From: Kineococcus rubinsiae
Lineage (GTDB): Bacteria > Actinomycetota > Actinomycetes > Actinomycetales > Kineococcaceae
Reading direction: 5' to 3'
DNA length: 55,949 bases
Assembly (NCBI RefSeq): GCF_011839805.1
Contig: NZ_VWPY01000030.1
Coordinates: 1-55,949 of the forward strand
In this document: one piece after another, positions 26,409-34,400 of the stretch
Position numbering within the stretch: position 1 is the stretch's first letter
Layout of the letters: every line of letters begins with the position of its first letter
Position numbers and translations under genes: made by a program
Notes under the pieces: generated by a model
Databases searched by the model: none
Told to the model about the DNA's origin: nothing
What the model saw: only the letters and a program-made list of their open reading frames with translations

Positions 26409-27932
26409 GTGCGCAACGCCCGACTCACCCTGGACCCCGCGTTCACCGTGGCCCCCGTCCCCCGCCGGCTCTTCGGCTCCTTCGTCGAGCACATGGGCCG
26501 CTGCGTCTACACCGGCATCTTCGAGCCGGAGCACCCCACGGCGGACGAGGACGGTTTCCGCACCGACGTCCTGGAACTCGTCAAGGAGCTCGGCCCGACC
26601 GTCGTGCGCTACCCCGGCGGGAACTTCGTCTCGGGCTTCGACTGGGAGGACTCGGTCGGCCCGCGCGAGCAGCGCCCCCGCCGCATCGACCGCGCCTGGC
26701 GCTCCGTGGAGACCAACCAGTTCGGTCTCGCGGAGTTCGACGCGTGGGCCCGCAAGGCCGGCACCGAGCCGATGATGGCCGTGAACCTCGGCACCCGCGG
26801 CATGCAGGACGCCTGCAACCTGCTGGAGTACTCCAACCACGCCTCGGGCACCAAGTACTCGGACCTGCGCGTCGCGCACGGCTCGACGGACCCGTTCGGC
26901 ATCAAGCTGTGGTGCCTGGGCAACGAGCTCGACGGCCCCTGGCAGACCGGCCACAAGACGGCGCACGAGTACGGGCGCCTCGCGGCCGAGACCGGGCGCG
27001 CCATGCGCCAGATCGACCCGGACATCGAGCTCGTCGCGGTGGGTTCCTCCAGCCGCTCGATGCCGACGTTCGGCGCGTGGGAGAGCACCGTCCTGGAACT
27101 GGCCTACGACACCGTCGACTACGTGTCGCTGCACGCCTACTACCAGGAGGACGACGACACGCGCGACGCGGGCAGCTTCCTCGCCTCGGCCGTCGACATG
27201 GACCTGTTCATCGAGCAGGTCGTCGCCACGGCCGACGCCGTGCGCGCCCGCGGCAAGCACTCGAAGTTCATCAACCTGTCCTTCGACGAGTGGAACGTCT
27301 GGTACCAGAAGCGTCCCCACCACGGCGAGGGCGTCCAGCCGTGGGACGTCGCCCCGCGCGTCATCGAGGACGAGTACTCGATCACGGACGCCGTCGTCGT
27401 CGGAACCCTGCTGAACTCCCTGCTGCGCCACTCCGACCGCGTCACCATCGGCGCGCAGGCGCAGCTCGTCAACGTCATCGGCCTGCTGCGCAGCGAGCCG
27501 GGCGGGGACGCGTGGAAGCAGAGCATCGCGCACCCGTTCGAGCAGATGCGCCGCCTGGCCACGGGAACCGTGCTGCGGGTCGCGAGCTCGAGCGACAAGT
27601 ACTCCACCACCGACTTCGGTGACGTCGACGTCGTGGACGCCTCCGCGACCTACGACGAGGACACCTCGACCGTGTCGCTGTTCCTCGCCAACCGCGACCT
27701 GGAGGACTCCGCGACCGTGACCGTGGACCTGCGCGGGTTCGACGTCTCCCGCGTCGTGACCGCCAAGGTCCTGGCCGCGACCGAGGGCCAGACCCGCGAC
27801 ACGACCAACGCCACGGGCGCGCACGACCAGGTGGGCCTGCGCCCGCTGCAGGACGCCACCGTCACCGACGGCGTCGCGAGCGTCGTGCTGCCGCCCCTGT
27901 CGTGGGCGGTCGTGCAGGTCGCCAAGGCCTGA
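26409..27932 (+). CDS. GH51 alpha-L-arabinofuranosidase
   Basis: Releases arabinofuranose from arabinoxylan, arabinan or their oligosaccharides. It has 507 residues, no signal peptide and is probably intracellular. The (beta/alpha)8 domain starts at PRRLFGSFVEHMGRCVYTGIFEP. The catalytic acid/base is E173 in CLGNELDGPWQTG and the nucleophile is E294 in LSFDEWNVWYQ. The C-terminal beta-sandwich is present (TVSLFLANRDLEDSATVTVDLRG). GTG 26409 has AAGGAAA close upstream and begins just before the conserved N-terminus. The frame is open far upstream of it, but that part lacks conservation. It is divergent from a LacI repressor, and a very strong hairpin ends transcription at 27948. Confidence 0.96.
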   Translation: MRNARLTLDPAFTVAPVPRRLFGSFVEHMGRCVYTGIFEPEHPTADEDGFRTDVLELVKELGPTVVRYPGGNFVSGFDWEDSVGPREQRPRRIDRAWRSVETNQFGLAEFDAWARKAGTEPMMAVNLGTRGMQDACNLLEYSNHASGTKYSDLRVAHGSTDPFGIKLWCLGNELDGPWQTGHKTAHEYGRLAAETGRAMRQIDPDIELVAVGSSSRSMPTFGAWESTVLELAYDTVDYVSLHAYYQEDDDTRDAGSFLASAVDMDLFIEQVVATADAVRARGKHSKFINLSFDEWNVWYQKRPHHGEGVQPWDVAPRVIEDEYSITDAVVVGTLLNSLLRHSDRVTIGAQAQLVNVIGLLRSEPGGDAWKQSIAHPFEQMRRLATGTVLRVASSSDKYSTTDFGDVDVVDASATYDEDTSTVSLFLANRDLEDSATVTVDLRGFDVSRVVTAKVLAATEGQTRDTTNATGAHDQVGLRPLQDATVTDGVASVVLPPLSWAVVQVAKA

Positions 27933-27947
27933 GTCGCTGCGACCCCC

Positions 27948-27993
27948 CGGGGCCCCGTCGCGCGTGCCCCTCGGCACGCGCGGCGGGGCCCCG
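27948..27993 (+). terminator. Strong hairpin terminator after GH51
   Basis: Two 21-nt arms (27948-27968 and 27973-27993, core CGGGGCCCCG...GCGTGCC) pair with a single G-U wobble around loop CCTC. It starts 15 bp after the GH51 stop codon and stands about 70 bp before the methyltransferase start, so it probably separates the two transcripts. There is no U-tract. Confidence 0.8.
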
Positions 27994-28063
27994 TCGCGTC
28001 CGGGGACTCCTCCCGCCGGCCGCGCCCCCGCGCCGCGCCGGCGGGCGGCGAGCGGCGGACCGG

Positions 28064-28912
28064 GTGAAGCTGTTCCGCGTGGACCTGATCCGGCTCCCCG
28101 GGACCTACCCCGCCCAGGGGGACACCCGGCTGCTCGCCGACACGCTGCGGGAGAGGGCGCTGGCGCCCGCGCGCCGCGTCCTGGACGTCGGCACGGGCGG
28201 GGGCGCGCTGGCCCTCGCCGCGGCCGCCGAGGGGGCGGCGTCCGTGACCGCCGTCGACCTCTCGCGCCGCTCCGTGGTGACCGCGAAGCTGAACGGCCTG
28301 CTGCACCACGCCCACCTGGACGTGCGCCGCGGCGACCTGTTCGAGCCCGTCGCCGGGGAGCGCTTCGACCTCGTGCTCGCCAACCCGCCCTACGTCCCGG
28401 CCGCGACCGACGCCCTCCCCCGCCACCGCTCGGCCCGCTGCTGGGACGCCGGCGTCGACGGCCGCGCCCTGCTGGACCGCCTGTGCGCCGGGGTGGGCGA
28501 CGTGCTGGCCGAGGACGGCGTCCTGCTGCTCACGCAGTCCGTGCTCGCCGACGAGCAGCTCACGGTGCGCCGCCTGCAGGAGGCGGGGCTCCAGGCCGAG
28601 GTGGTGGCGCGCCGGCCGGAGCCGTTCGGCCCCGTGATGCGCCGGCGGGCCGCCCTGCTGCGCGAGCGCGGGCTGCTGCCCCCCGACGCCGACCACGAGG
28701 AGCTCGTCGTCGTCGAGGCGCGGGCCGTCGCCGTGCCCGTCGCGGACCCGCCGCCCGCCACCCCCGCGCGCCGGGGCCCGGTCCTCGACCTGCGCGACGG
28801 CCACCGCCCCGTCGGCGTGGACCCCGCCCTCGTGAACCCCGTCCTCGTGGACCCCGCCCTCGACGAGGAGCGGCGGGACGCCTCGCGGCGGGAGGCCGGA
28901 CGTGCCCGCTGA
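28064..28912 (+). CDS. HemK/PrmC-like class I SAM methyltransferase
   Basis: Protein of 282 residues with a seven-strand methyltransferase core. SAM motif I is VLDVGTGGGALALAAAAEG (about 41-59), acidic motif II is VTAVDLSRRSV, and catalytic motif IV is NPPYVPA (about 106-112), typical of glutamine or nucleic-acid amino methylation (HemK/PrmC/MTQ2-like). The C-terminal region includes a repeat, VDPALVNPVLVDPAL. GTG 28064 was chosen from the conserved KLFRVDLIRLPGTYPAQGD. The gene overlaps the next one by 11 bp and is first of a three-gene operon with a CDGSH protein and a di-iron oxidase. The substrate could be a protein Gln or a small molecule; nothing in the sequence decides it. Confidence 0.82.
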   Translation: MKLFRVDLIRLPGTYPAQGDTRLLADTLRERALAPARRVLDVGTGGGALALAAAAEGAASVTAVDLSRRSVVTAKLNGLLHHAHLDVRRGDLFEPVAGERFDLVLANPPYVPAATDALPRHRSARCWDAGVDGRALLDRLCAGVGDVLAEDGVLLLTQSVLADEQLTVRRLQEAGLQAEVVARRPEPFGPVMRRRAALLRERGLLPPDADHEELVVVEARAVAVPVADPPPATPARRGPVLDLRDGHRPVGVDPALVNPVLVDPALDEERRDASRREAGRAR

Positions 28913-29117
28913 CCGCGCCCCGCGCCGCGTCCGCATCACGGGCGACGGGCCGATCCTCCTCGAGGGCCCCGTCGAGGTGGACCTGCCCGACGGGCGCCGC
29001 GTCGTCTCCGAGCGGCCCGTGACGGCCCTCTGCGTCTGCGGCAGCTCGAAGCGCTACCCGTTCTGCGACACCAGCCACCGCCGCCGCGTCCGCGCGGAGC
29101 CCGAGGAGGAGCGATGA
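28902..29117 (+). CDS. CDGSH-type iron-sulfur protein
   Basis: A 71-residue mitoNEET-like protein that should bind one 2Fe-2S cluster with three Cys and one His. The motif C44-V-C46-G-S-S-K-R-Y-P-F-C55-D-T-S-H59 fits C-x-C-x2-S/T-x3-P-x-C-D-G-S/A/T-H, except that the Gly is Thr. The part before it (RITGDGPILLEGPVEVDLPDGRRVVSERPVTALCVCG) is the usual CDGSH-domain strand. No membrane anchor. GTG 28902 lies inside the methyltransferase 3' end, with GGAGG about 7 nt upstream. It overlaps the next gene by ATGA. As a small redox protein it is a natural candidate electron donor for the di-iron protein encoded next. Confidence 0.93.
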   Translation: MPADRAPRRVRITGDGPILLEGPVEVDLPDGRRVVSERPVTALCVCGSSKRYPFCDTSHRRRVRAEPEEER

Positions 29118-30151
29118 CCACCACCAGCGCAGCGGTCCGCACGAGCGGTCCCGCGCTGCCGCAGGCCCGCGGCCCCCTGTCCGCCGCCGTCCTGCACGCC
29201 CTGCGCGGCGGCGGGGCCGACGCGGCCGCGCTGCGGGGCGACGTCGCGGCGGCCGACCCCTTCGGCGACGACCTGCAGCTGGCGCTCTGCGCCTGCTACG
29301 AGCTGCACTACCGGGGGTTCGCCGGCGTGGCGGACGACCTCGAGTGGGACCCGGACCTGCTGGCGCTGCGCCGCGACCTGGAGCGGGTCTTCCTCGCGGC
29401 GCTGCGCGCAGCCGTGGCGGGCGGGGACGACCTCGCCGGGGAGATCGACGCCCTGCTCGTCGAGCACGTCGACGCACCCGGGGTCTCCGCGCACCTGCGC
29501 AAGCACGGCGAGCTGTGGCAGTTCCGCGAGTACATCGCGCTGCGCTCGATCTACCACCTCAAGGAGGCCGACCCGCAGGCCTGGGTCATCCCACGCCTGG
29601 AGGGCGAGGCCAAGGCCGCGCTCGTCACCGTCGAGCACGACGAGTACGGCGCGGGGCGCGGGGACCGCATGCACGCGCAGCTGTTCGCCGACATGATGCG
29701 CGAGCTGGGGCTGTCCGACGACTACGGCCACTACCTCGACGTGGCGCCCGCGGCCGTCCTGGCCGAGGTGAACCTCATGTCGCTCTGCGGGTTGCACCGC
29801 TCGCTGCGCGGCGCGCTGGTCGGCCAGTTCGCGGTCGTGGAGCTCACGTCGTCGCCCGGCTCCGACCGACTGGTGCGGGCGGCGAAGCGGCTGCGCTGCG
29901 GCCCCGCCACGGAGGGGTTCTACGCCGAGCACGTCGAGGCCGACGCCGTGCACGAGCAGGTCGTGCGGCACGGCATCATCGCCCCGCTCGTCGCGGCCGA
30001 CCCCGCGATGGCCGCGGACGTGGTCTTCGGCATGCAGGCCACGGCGGTGCTCGACGAGCGGCTGTCGGAGCACCTGCTCGCGTCCTGGGCCGCGGGGCGG
30101 TCGGCGCTGCTGCGGCCGCTGGCCGACGGCCGGGCCGTCCCGCCGGTCTGA
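29114..30151 (+). CDS. Haem-oxygenase-like di-iron oxidase (iron-containing redox enzyme family)
   Basis: A 345-residue, all-helical, soluble protein with no signal peptide. It shows the pattern of haem-oxygenase-like di-iron oxidases (HDO). Candidate ligands are E63 in CYELHYRGF, E177 in VEHDEYGAGRGDRMH (with H187), and H273, D277 and H280 in YAEHVEADAVHEQ. The E-H-D-E-Y-G-x-G segment is typical of the iron-containing redox enzyme family. Known HDOs do N-oxidation, C-C cleavage or desaturation (UndA, SznF, CADD); this one's reaction is unknown. ATG 29114 overlaps the CDGSH stop (ATGA). The hairpin at 30148 ends the operon. Confidence 0.82.
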   Translation: MTTTSAAVRTSGPALPQARGPLSAAVLHALRGGGADAAALRGDVAAADPFGDDLQLALCACYELHYRGFAGVADDLEWDPDLLALRRDLERVFLAALRAAVAGGDDLAGEIDALLVEHVDAPGVSAHLRKHGELWQFREYIALRSIYHLKEADPQAWVIPRLEGEAKAALVTVEHDEYGAGRGDRMHAQLFADMMRELGLSDDYGHYLDVAPAAVLAEVNLMSLCGLHRSLRGALVGQFAVVELTSSPGSDRLVRAAKRLRCGPATEGFYAEHVEADAVHEQVVRHGIIAPLVAADPAMAADVVFGMQATAVLDERLSEHLLASWAAGRSALLRPLADGRAVPPV

Positions 30152-30165
30152 GCGGGAGCGCTCAG
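30148..30165. terminator. Compact hairpin between convergent genes
   Basis: CTGAGCG (30148-30154), loop GGAG, CGCTCAG (30159-30165). The hairpin overlaps the stop codons of both the HDO gene (stop ending 30151) and the response regulator gene (stop 30162-30164), so one element could terminate both transcripts. The stem is only 7 bp, so efficiency is uncertain. Confidence 0.55.
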
Positions 30166-30776
30166 ATCCACCCGAGCCGGCGCGCGGTGACGACGGCCTC
30201 GTGCCGGTTCGCCGCGCCGAGCTTGCCGGTGGCCGAGGACAGGTGGTTGCGGACCGTCCCGGGCGACAGCGACACCTTCGCGGCGATCTCCTCGATGCCC
30301 GCGCCGTCGGCCGCGAGCTCCAGGACGTCGGCCTCGCGCGGGGTCAGCGGGCTCTCGCCCGCGGCGATCGCGTCGGCCGCGAGTTCCGGGTCGACGTAGC
30401 GGCCGCCGCGCGCCACCGTGCGGATCGCGTCGGCGAGCACGGCGCCGGACGCCGTCTTGGGCAGGAACCCGCGCACACCGAGCTCCAGCGCCCGCTTGAG
30501 GTAGCCGGGCCGGCCGTGGCTCGTGACGATCATCGTGCGGCAGCCCGGGACGCCCGCGTGCACGGCCTCGGCGACGGCCAGCCCGTCCGCCCCCGGCATC
30601 TGCAGGTCGAGCACCGCGACGTCGGGCGACACCTTGCGCGCCACCGCGATCGCCTCCGGCCCGGACGCCGCCTGCCCGACCACGACGATGTCGTCCTGCA
30701 GGTCGAGCAGCCCGGCCACGGCGCTGCGCACGAGGTGCTCGTCGTCGGCGAGCAGCACCCGCACGGGGGCGCTCAC
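30162..30776 (-). CDS. NarL/FixJ-family response regulator
   Basis: A 204-residue two-component regulator. The receiver domain (1-120) has acidic DDE at 11-13, phospho-acceptor D57 in VAVLDLQMPG, switch residue T in IVTSHG and K in FLPKTASG. The C-terminal LuxR-type HTH is PLTPREADVLELAADGAGIEEIAAKVSLSPGTVRNHLSSATGKL. It is the partner of the histidine kinase whose stop codon overlaps its start (GTGA). The ABC transporter at the head of the operon suggests DesR/BceR-like control of that transporter. DNA targets are not identifiable. Confidence 0.95.
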   Translation of the reverse strand: MSAPVRVLLADDEHLVRSAVAGLLDLQDDIVVVGQAASGPEAIAVARKVSPDVAVLDLQMPGADGLAVAEAVHAGVPGCRTMIVTSHGRPGYLKRALELGVRGFLPKTASGAVLADAIRTVARGGRYVDPELAADAIAAGESPLTPREADVLELAADGAGIEEIAAKVSLSPGTVRNHLSSATGKLGAANRHEAVVTARRLGWI

Positions 30777-32044
30777 GCCGGGACCGCCGTCGCGTCGGCC
30801 GGCAGCTGCGCGCGCAGGACGAAGCGGTCCCCGTCGCGGCCGGCGGTGACGGTGCCGGCGAGCGGGCGCAGCCGCTCGGCCAGCCCCGCGAGCCCCGAGC
30901 CCGTGCCGGCGGGCGAGCCGTCCACCGGCCTGTCGTTCTCCACGAGCACCTCCACGCGTCCGTCCGAGGCGGCGACCCGCAGCCGGCACCACGTGGCGGC
31001 GGAGTGCCGGACCACGTTGGTGACACCCTCCCGCACGACCCACGCCACGGCGGTCCTCGCCGTGGGCGAGATCCCGTCGGTGCGGGCCTCGACCGTGCAG
31101 CGCACGCCCGCCGAGGCCAGCAGCGCGGCGGACCCGTCGAGCTCCGTGGCCAGGTCGACCCCGCGGTAGCCGCGCACGACGGCCCGGACCTCGCGCAGCG
31201 AGTCCTGCGCGATGCGCCGGACCTCCTCGGCCCGCTCGACGGCCTCGGGCCGGCCGCGCCGGGCGAGCTCGGCGACGAGGTCGCTCGTGACGGCGATCGC
31301 GGCGAGGTCCCGGCCCACGACGTCGTGCAGGTCGCGGGCGAAGCGCAGCCGCTCCTCCGCGACGGCGAGGCGCGCCCGGTCCTCCTCGGCGCGCGCGAGC
31401 CGACGCACGACGTCGACGATCCAGAGCGAGACGGCCACGGTGCCGGCGGCGCCGCAGAACAGCGCGGTGAACCCGGCGAGGAAGGGCACGACGAGCCGCG
31501 CGCCCTCGGCCGGCGCGTCGGAGACCGCCGTGATCAGCACGGCCCCGAGCACGGAGGCGGGCACCCACCGGCGGGCGCCCCAACCGCCCAGCGGTGCGAC
31601 GGCCAGCGCCAGCACGCACCCGAGGACGGGCCCGCGCACGTTCTCCGACGTCGTGAAGCACAGCAGCACGGCGACGAGCGTGAGGGCCGCCCACACCACC
31701 CGCCCGCGCCGCCCGAGGGGGCGCTCGCGGACCCGGCGGTCCAGCACGACCGAGGTCACGACCGTCTGCAGCAGGGTCGCGGCGAGCAGCGCGACGACGA
31801 CAGCGTCAGGCACGGAGTCCGGGACCTGCGGCCAGAGCCCCACCCAGGCGGCCGCGACGACGACCACGAAGACGGGCGGCAGCGAGGTGCGGGTGTAGAG
31901 GACGACCCGGCTGACGTCGTCGGTCTGCGCCCAGCGCCCCCGCCACCGCCCCGGGCCGCGCCCCGTGCCCACGCGCCCCGTCTGCACGCGTCCGGTGTCC
32001 ACGCGGCCCACCCTGCCAGCCGCGGGGTGCCCGCCGGCGCTCAC
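30773..32044 (-). CDS. Two-component sensor histidine kinase (DesK/NarX-type)
   Basis: A 423-residue membrane sensor kinase. Residues 1-40 form a basic tail with a tandem (V)xTGR repeat (RVDTGRVQTGRVGTGR). About six transmembrane helices at 56-210 are followed by the HisKA_3 dimerisation helix with phospho-acceptor H240 in RFARDLHDVVGRDL. The HATPase_c domain has VREGVTNVVRHS as the N-box and GSGLAGLAERL as the G-box. It is DesK-like and has no extracellular domain, so it may sense membrane state or the transporter itself. The start GTG 32044 overlaps the permease stop, and its stop overlaps the response regulator. Confidence 0.92.
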   Translation of the reverse strand: MSAGGHPAAGRVGRVDTGRVQTGRVGTGRGPGRWRGRWAQTDDVSRVVLYTRTSLPPVFVVVVAAAWVGLWPQVPDSVPDAVVVALLAATLLQTVVTSVVLDRRVRERPLGRRGRVVWAALTLVAVLLCFTTSENVRGPVLGCVLALAVAPLGGWGARRWVPASVLGAVLITAVSDAPAEGARLVVPFLAGFTALFCGAAGTVAVSLWIVDVVRRLARAEEDRARLAVAEERLRFARDLHDVVGRDLAAIAVTSDLVAELARRGRPEAVERAEEVRRIAQDSLREVRAVVRGYRGVDLATELDGSAALLASAGVRCTVEARTDGISPTARTAVAWVVREGVTNVVRHSAATWCRLRVAASDGRVEVLVENDRPVDGSPAGTGSGLAGLAERLRPLAGTVTAGRDGDRFVLRAQLPADATAVPA

Positions 32045-32868
32045 GGGCGCGGCGACCAGCGGAACCAGCGGGTCACGGCGAAGGCGCCCAGGACGGTCCA
32101 GGCTCCGCAGGTGAGGAGCTGCCCGACGGCCTCCTTCCCGTCGACGGCGCCGGCCCAGCCGGCGCGGACGAGCTCCAGCACCGCGGCCAGCGGCGTGAGC
32201 TCCGCGACCGCGGCCGCGGCCGGCGGCAGGCTGTCGAGGGGGACGACCAGGCCCGCGCCGAGCAGGCACACGGCCAGCACCGGCAGGCTCGTGAGCTGCG
32301 CGGACTCCACGGTGCGGGTGGCCGCCGCCGTGACGAGGCCGACGAGGCAGAACAGGACCGCGCCGAGCAGCAGCCCGGCCAGGGCGAGGAGCGGGGCCCC
32401 GGGCAGCGGCAGGCCCAGCACGGCGGCGGCGAGCGCCGTGAGCAGGACGCCCTGCGCCGCGGCGAGGACGAGGGGCGGCGCGCACAGGGCCGCGAGGACC
32501 TCCCCGTCGGAGCACTCCCCGGTCCGCAGCCGCTGCAGCACGCCGTCCTCGCGGCGGGCGACGGCCGTGCTCAGCACCGTGTAGAAGACGACGAGGAGCA
32601 GGAGCGTCCCGGTCAGCAGGCTGACGACGGCCGCGGCGCCGTCGGCGGTCCGCAGCCGCTCCCCGCCCGTGGTGGCCAGCAGCGCCACCAGGCCCAGCGG
32701 CAGCAGCGTCGCGGAGAAGAGCAGGGTCCGGTTGCGCCGCAGCAGGACCACCTCGGCCCGGGCCAGGGACCAGCTGCGGCGCAGCACGTCCCGGCGGCCG
32801 GGCGCGGCCGGGACGGGGACGGGCGGGACGGGGGCGGTCGGGTGGGCGGCGGGTGCGGTGGTGCTCAC
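32041..32868 (-). CDS. ABC-2-type transporter permease
   Basis: A 275-residue membrane component with six predicted transmembrane helices, including LLFSATLLPLGLVALLATT, AVVSLLTGTLLLLVVFYTVLS, LVLAAAQGVLLTALAAAVLGLPL, LALAGLLLGAVLFCLVGLVT, LTSLPVLAVCLLGAGLVVP, and the C-terminal LTCGAWTVLGAFAVTRWF. The cytoplasmic loop ARREDGVLQRLRTGECSDGEVLAAL is typical of drug or lipid exporters of the ABC-2 class. The N-terminus has a Pro/Ala-rich 25-residue tail. It overlaps the ATPase gene (GTGA) upstream and the kinase gene (GTGA) downstream. Exports an unknown hydrophobic compound. Confidence 0.9.
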   Translation of the reverse strand: MSTTAPAAHPTAPVPPVPVPAAPGRRDVLRRSWSLARAEVVLLRRNRTLLFSATLLPLGLVALLATTGGERLRTADGAAAVVSLLTGTLLLLVVFYTVLSTAVARREDGVLQRLRTGECSDGEVLAALCAPPLVLAAAQGVLLTALAAAVLGLPLPGAPLLALAGLLLGAVLFCLVGLVTAAATRTVESAQLTSLPVLAVCLLGAGLVVPLDSLPPAAAAVAELTPLAAVLELVRAGWAGAVDGKEAVGQLLTCGAWTVLGAFAVTRWFRWSPRP

Positions 32869-33866
32869 GGGAGGACCTCCTGGTCGGTGCGGGCGAGGGC
32901 GAGGAACGCGGTCTCCAGCGACGCCGGGGTCGCGCGCAGCTCGGCGAGCTCGACGCCGGCGTCGTCGGCCCAGCGCAGGACGCGGGAGGCGGTGCGCTGC
33001 AGGTGGCTGGTGCGCACGACGACGTGGCGGCCGTCGAGCGCGGACGTCTCGCCGCCGTCGAGGACGGCGGCGGGCGGGGAACCCGCCGCGGCGAGCCAGC
33101 GGATCTCGGCGCGGTGGGTCGCGACCACCTCCTCGAGCGTCCCCTCCGCGACGATGCGGCCGCGGTGCAGGACGGCGAGCCGGTCGGCGAGCTCCTCCGC
33201 CTCCTCGAGGTGGTGGGTGGTCAGCAGGACGGCCGTGCCGCCGGCGACGAGGGCGCGCACGAGGTCCCAGACGCGGCGGCGGCTCTCCGCGTCCAGACCC
33301 GTCGTCGGCTCGTCGAGCAGGAGCAGGTCCGGCGTCCCGAGCAGGGCGAGGGCCAGGTCGAGGCGACGGCGCTCGCCCCCGGACAGCGCCTTGACCGCGA
33401 CGGGGCCGCGGTCGAGCAGGTCCAGGGCGGTGAGGACCTCCTCGACCGGGCGGGGACGGCTGAGCGTGCCCGCCCACATCCGCGCCGCCTCGGCCACGGT
33501 CAGCTCGCCCGGCAGGCCGCCGGACTGCAGGACGACGCCCGTGCGCGGGCGGACCAGGCGCCGCTCGCGCACGGGATCGTGCCCGAGGACGCGGACCGTC
33601 CCGGCGCTCGGGCGGGCCAGCCCGGCGACGACGTCGACCGTGGACGTCTTGCCCGCGCCGTTGGTGCCGAGGAGGGCGAACACCTCTCCCGGGCGGACGC
33701 TGAAGCTGATGCCGCGCACCGCCTCCGCGCCCGAGGCGAACGAGCGCCGCAGGTCGGTGACGTCGACGGCGTTCGCGCCGGGCCCGCCGGGCGGCGGGGT
33801 GGCGGGTCGCGGGGTGGCGGGGCGCGGGGAGGCGGGGCGGTGGAGGAGCCCGTCCAGGTTCGTCAT
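32865..33866 (-). CDS. ABC-2-type transporter ATP-binding protein
   Basis: A 333-residue ATPase of the DrrA/CcmA type. Walker A is GTNGAGKT at 67-74, the Q-loop is VVLQSGGLPGELTVAEAA, the signature is LSGGERRRLDLALALL, Walker B is LLLLDEPTTGLD and the H-loop is LLTTHHLEEAEELADR. A C-terminal ~80-residue extension (EIRWLAAAGSPPAAV... ETAFLALARTDQ) is common in drug-resistance ATPases. Residues 10-27 are a Pro-rich ASPRPATPRPAT repeat. ATG 33866 was chosen as the codon nearest the fold; an ATG-less extension to 33959 is unlikely. It heads the transporter-kinase-regulator operon and is divergent from the LigD-PE gene. Confidence 0.93.
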   Translation of the reverse strand: MTNLDGLLHRPASPRPATPRPATPPPGGPGANAVDVTDLRRSFASGAEAVRGISFSVRPGEVFALLGTNGAGKTSTVDVVAGLARPSAGTVRVLGHDPVRERRLVRPRTGVVLQSGGLPGELTVAEAARMWAGTLSRPRPVEEVLTALDLLDRGPVAVKALSGGERRRLDLALALLGTPDLLLLDEPTTGLDAESRRRVWDLVRALVAGGTAVLLTTHHLEEAEELADRLAVLHRGRIVAEGTLEEVVATHRAEIRWLAAAGSPPAAVLDGGETSALDGRHVVVRTSHLQRTASRVLRWADDAGVELAELRATPASLETAFLALARTDQEVLP

Positions 33867-34032
33867 GCGTCCAGCCTGGGTGCCGACCGGGGCCGCGGCC
33901 CGTGCCGTCGTGCACGAGTTCCCGGCCGGCGCGCACGGTCGACCCGTGAGGCCTGTCACGGGTCCCGCGAGCCCACCCCGGCCGGACCGACCCGGCCCAG
34001 CCCTGCTCAGCCCGGGCCGCTCTACTGGGCGG

Positions 34033-34377
34033 ATGCGCCCGGCCTTCGTCCTGCACGACCACCGCCGCCCGCGCCCGCACCTCGACCTGCGCCTGGAGGA
34101 GGACGGCGTGCTGCGCTCGTGGGCCGTGCCCCGCGGGATGCCGACGACCCCGGGCGAGAACCGCCTCGCGATCGCCGTGCCCGACCACGCGATGGACCAC
34201 CTGACCTACACCGACGCCGACAAGTCCATCGCCGACACGGGGTGGTGGGAGGAGCACGACCGCACCGAGCGCCGGCTGCTGTTCACCCTGCACGGCAGCG
34301 AGTCCCGCCGGTACGCGCTGATCCGCACCGGGCAGGGCTGGCTGCTGCACCTGACGAAGGACCAGCCGCCGGGGTGA
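34033..34377 (+). CDS. Stand-alone LigD-type 3'-phosphoesterase domain protein
   Basis: A 114-residue protein that covers just the DNA polymerase-ligase 3'-phosphoesterase (PE) fold of LigD. The N-terminal FVLHDHRRPRPHLDLRLEEDGVLRSWAVPRGMP matches the conserved H-x-H...R/H-x-D-x-R-L-E metal and phosphate site (LigD form: HDARRLHYDLRLE). The C-terminal strand is IRTGQGWLLHLTKDQPP. The protein is shorter than LigD-PE (about 150-180 residues) and has no ligase or polymerase domain. It would trim 3'-phosphates or ribonucleosides at DNA ends. ATG 34033 is the only sensible start. The divergent neighbour is the ABC/two-component operon, with no obvious link. Confidence 0.85.
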   Translation: MRPAFVLHDHRRPRPHLDLRLEEDGVLRSWAVPRGMPTTPGENRLAIAVPDHAMDHLTYTDADKSIADTGWWEEHDRTERRLLFTLHGSESRRYALIRTGQGWLLHLTKDQPPG

Positions 34378-34378
34378 G

Positions 34379-34400
34379 CGCGGGCCGGCGTCAGCCCGCG
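34379..34400. terminator. Hairpin between LigD-PE and MarR genes
   Basis: CGCGGGC (34379-34385) pairs with GCCCGCG (34394-34400) over an 8-nt loop. The hairpin lies between the convergent stop codons (34377 and 34391) and extends into the MarR coding end. Modest stability; there is no U-tract. Confidence 0.4.
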
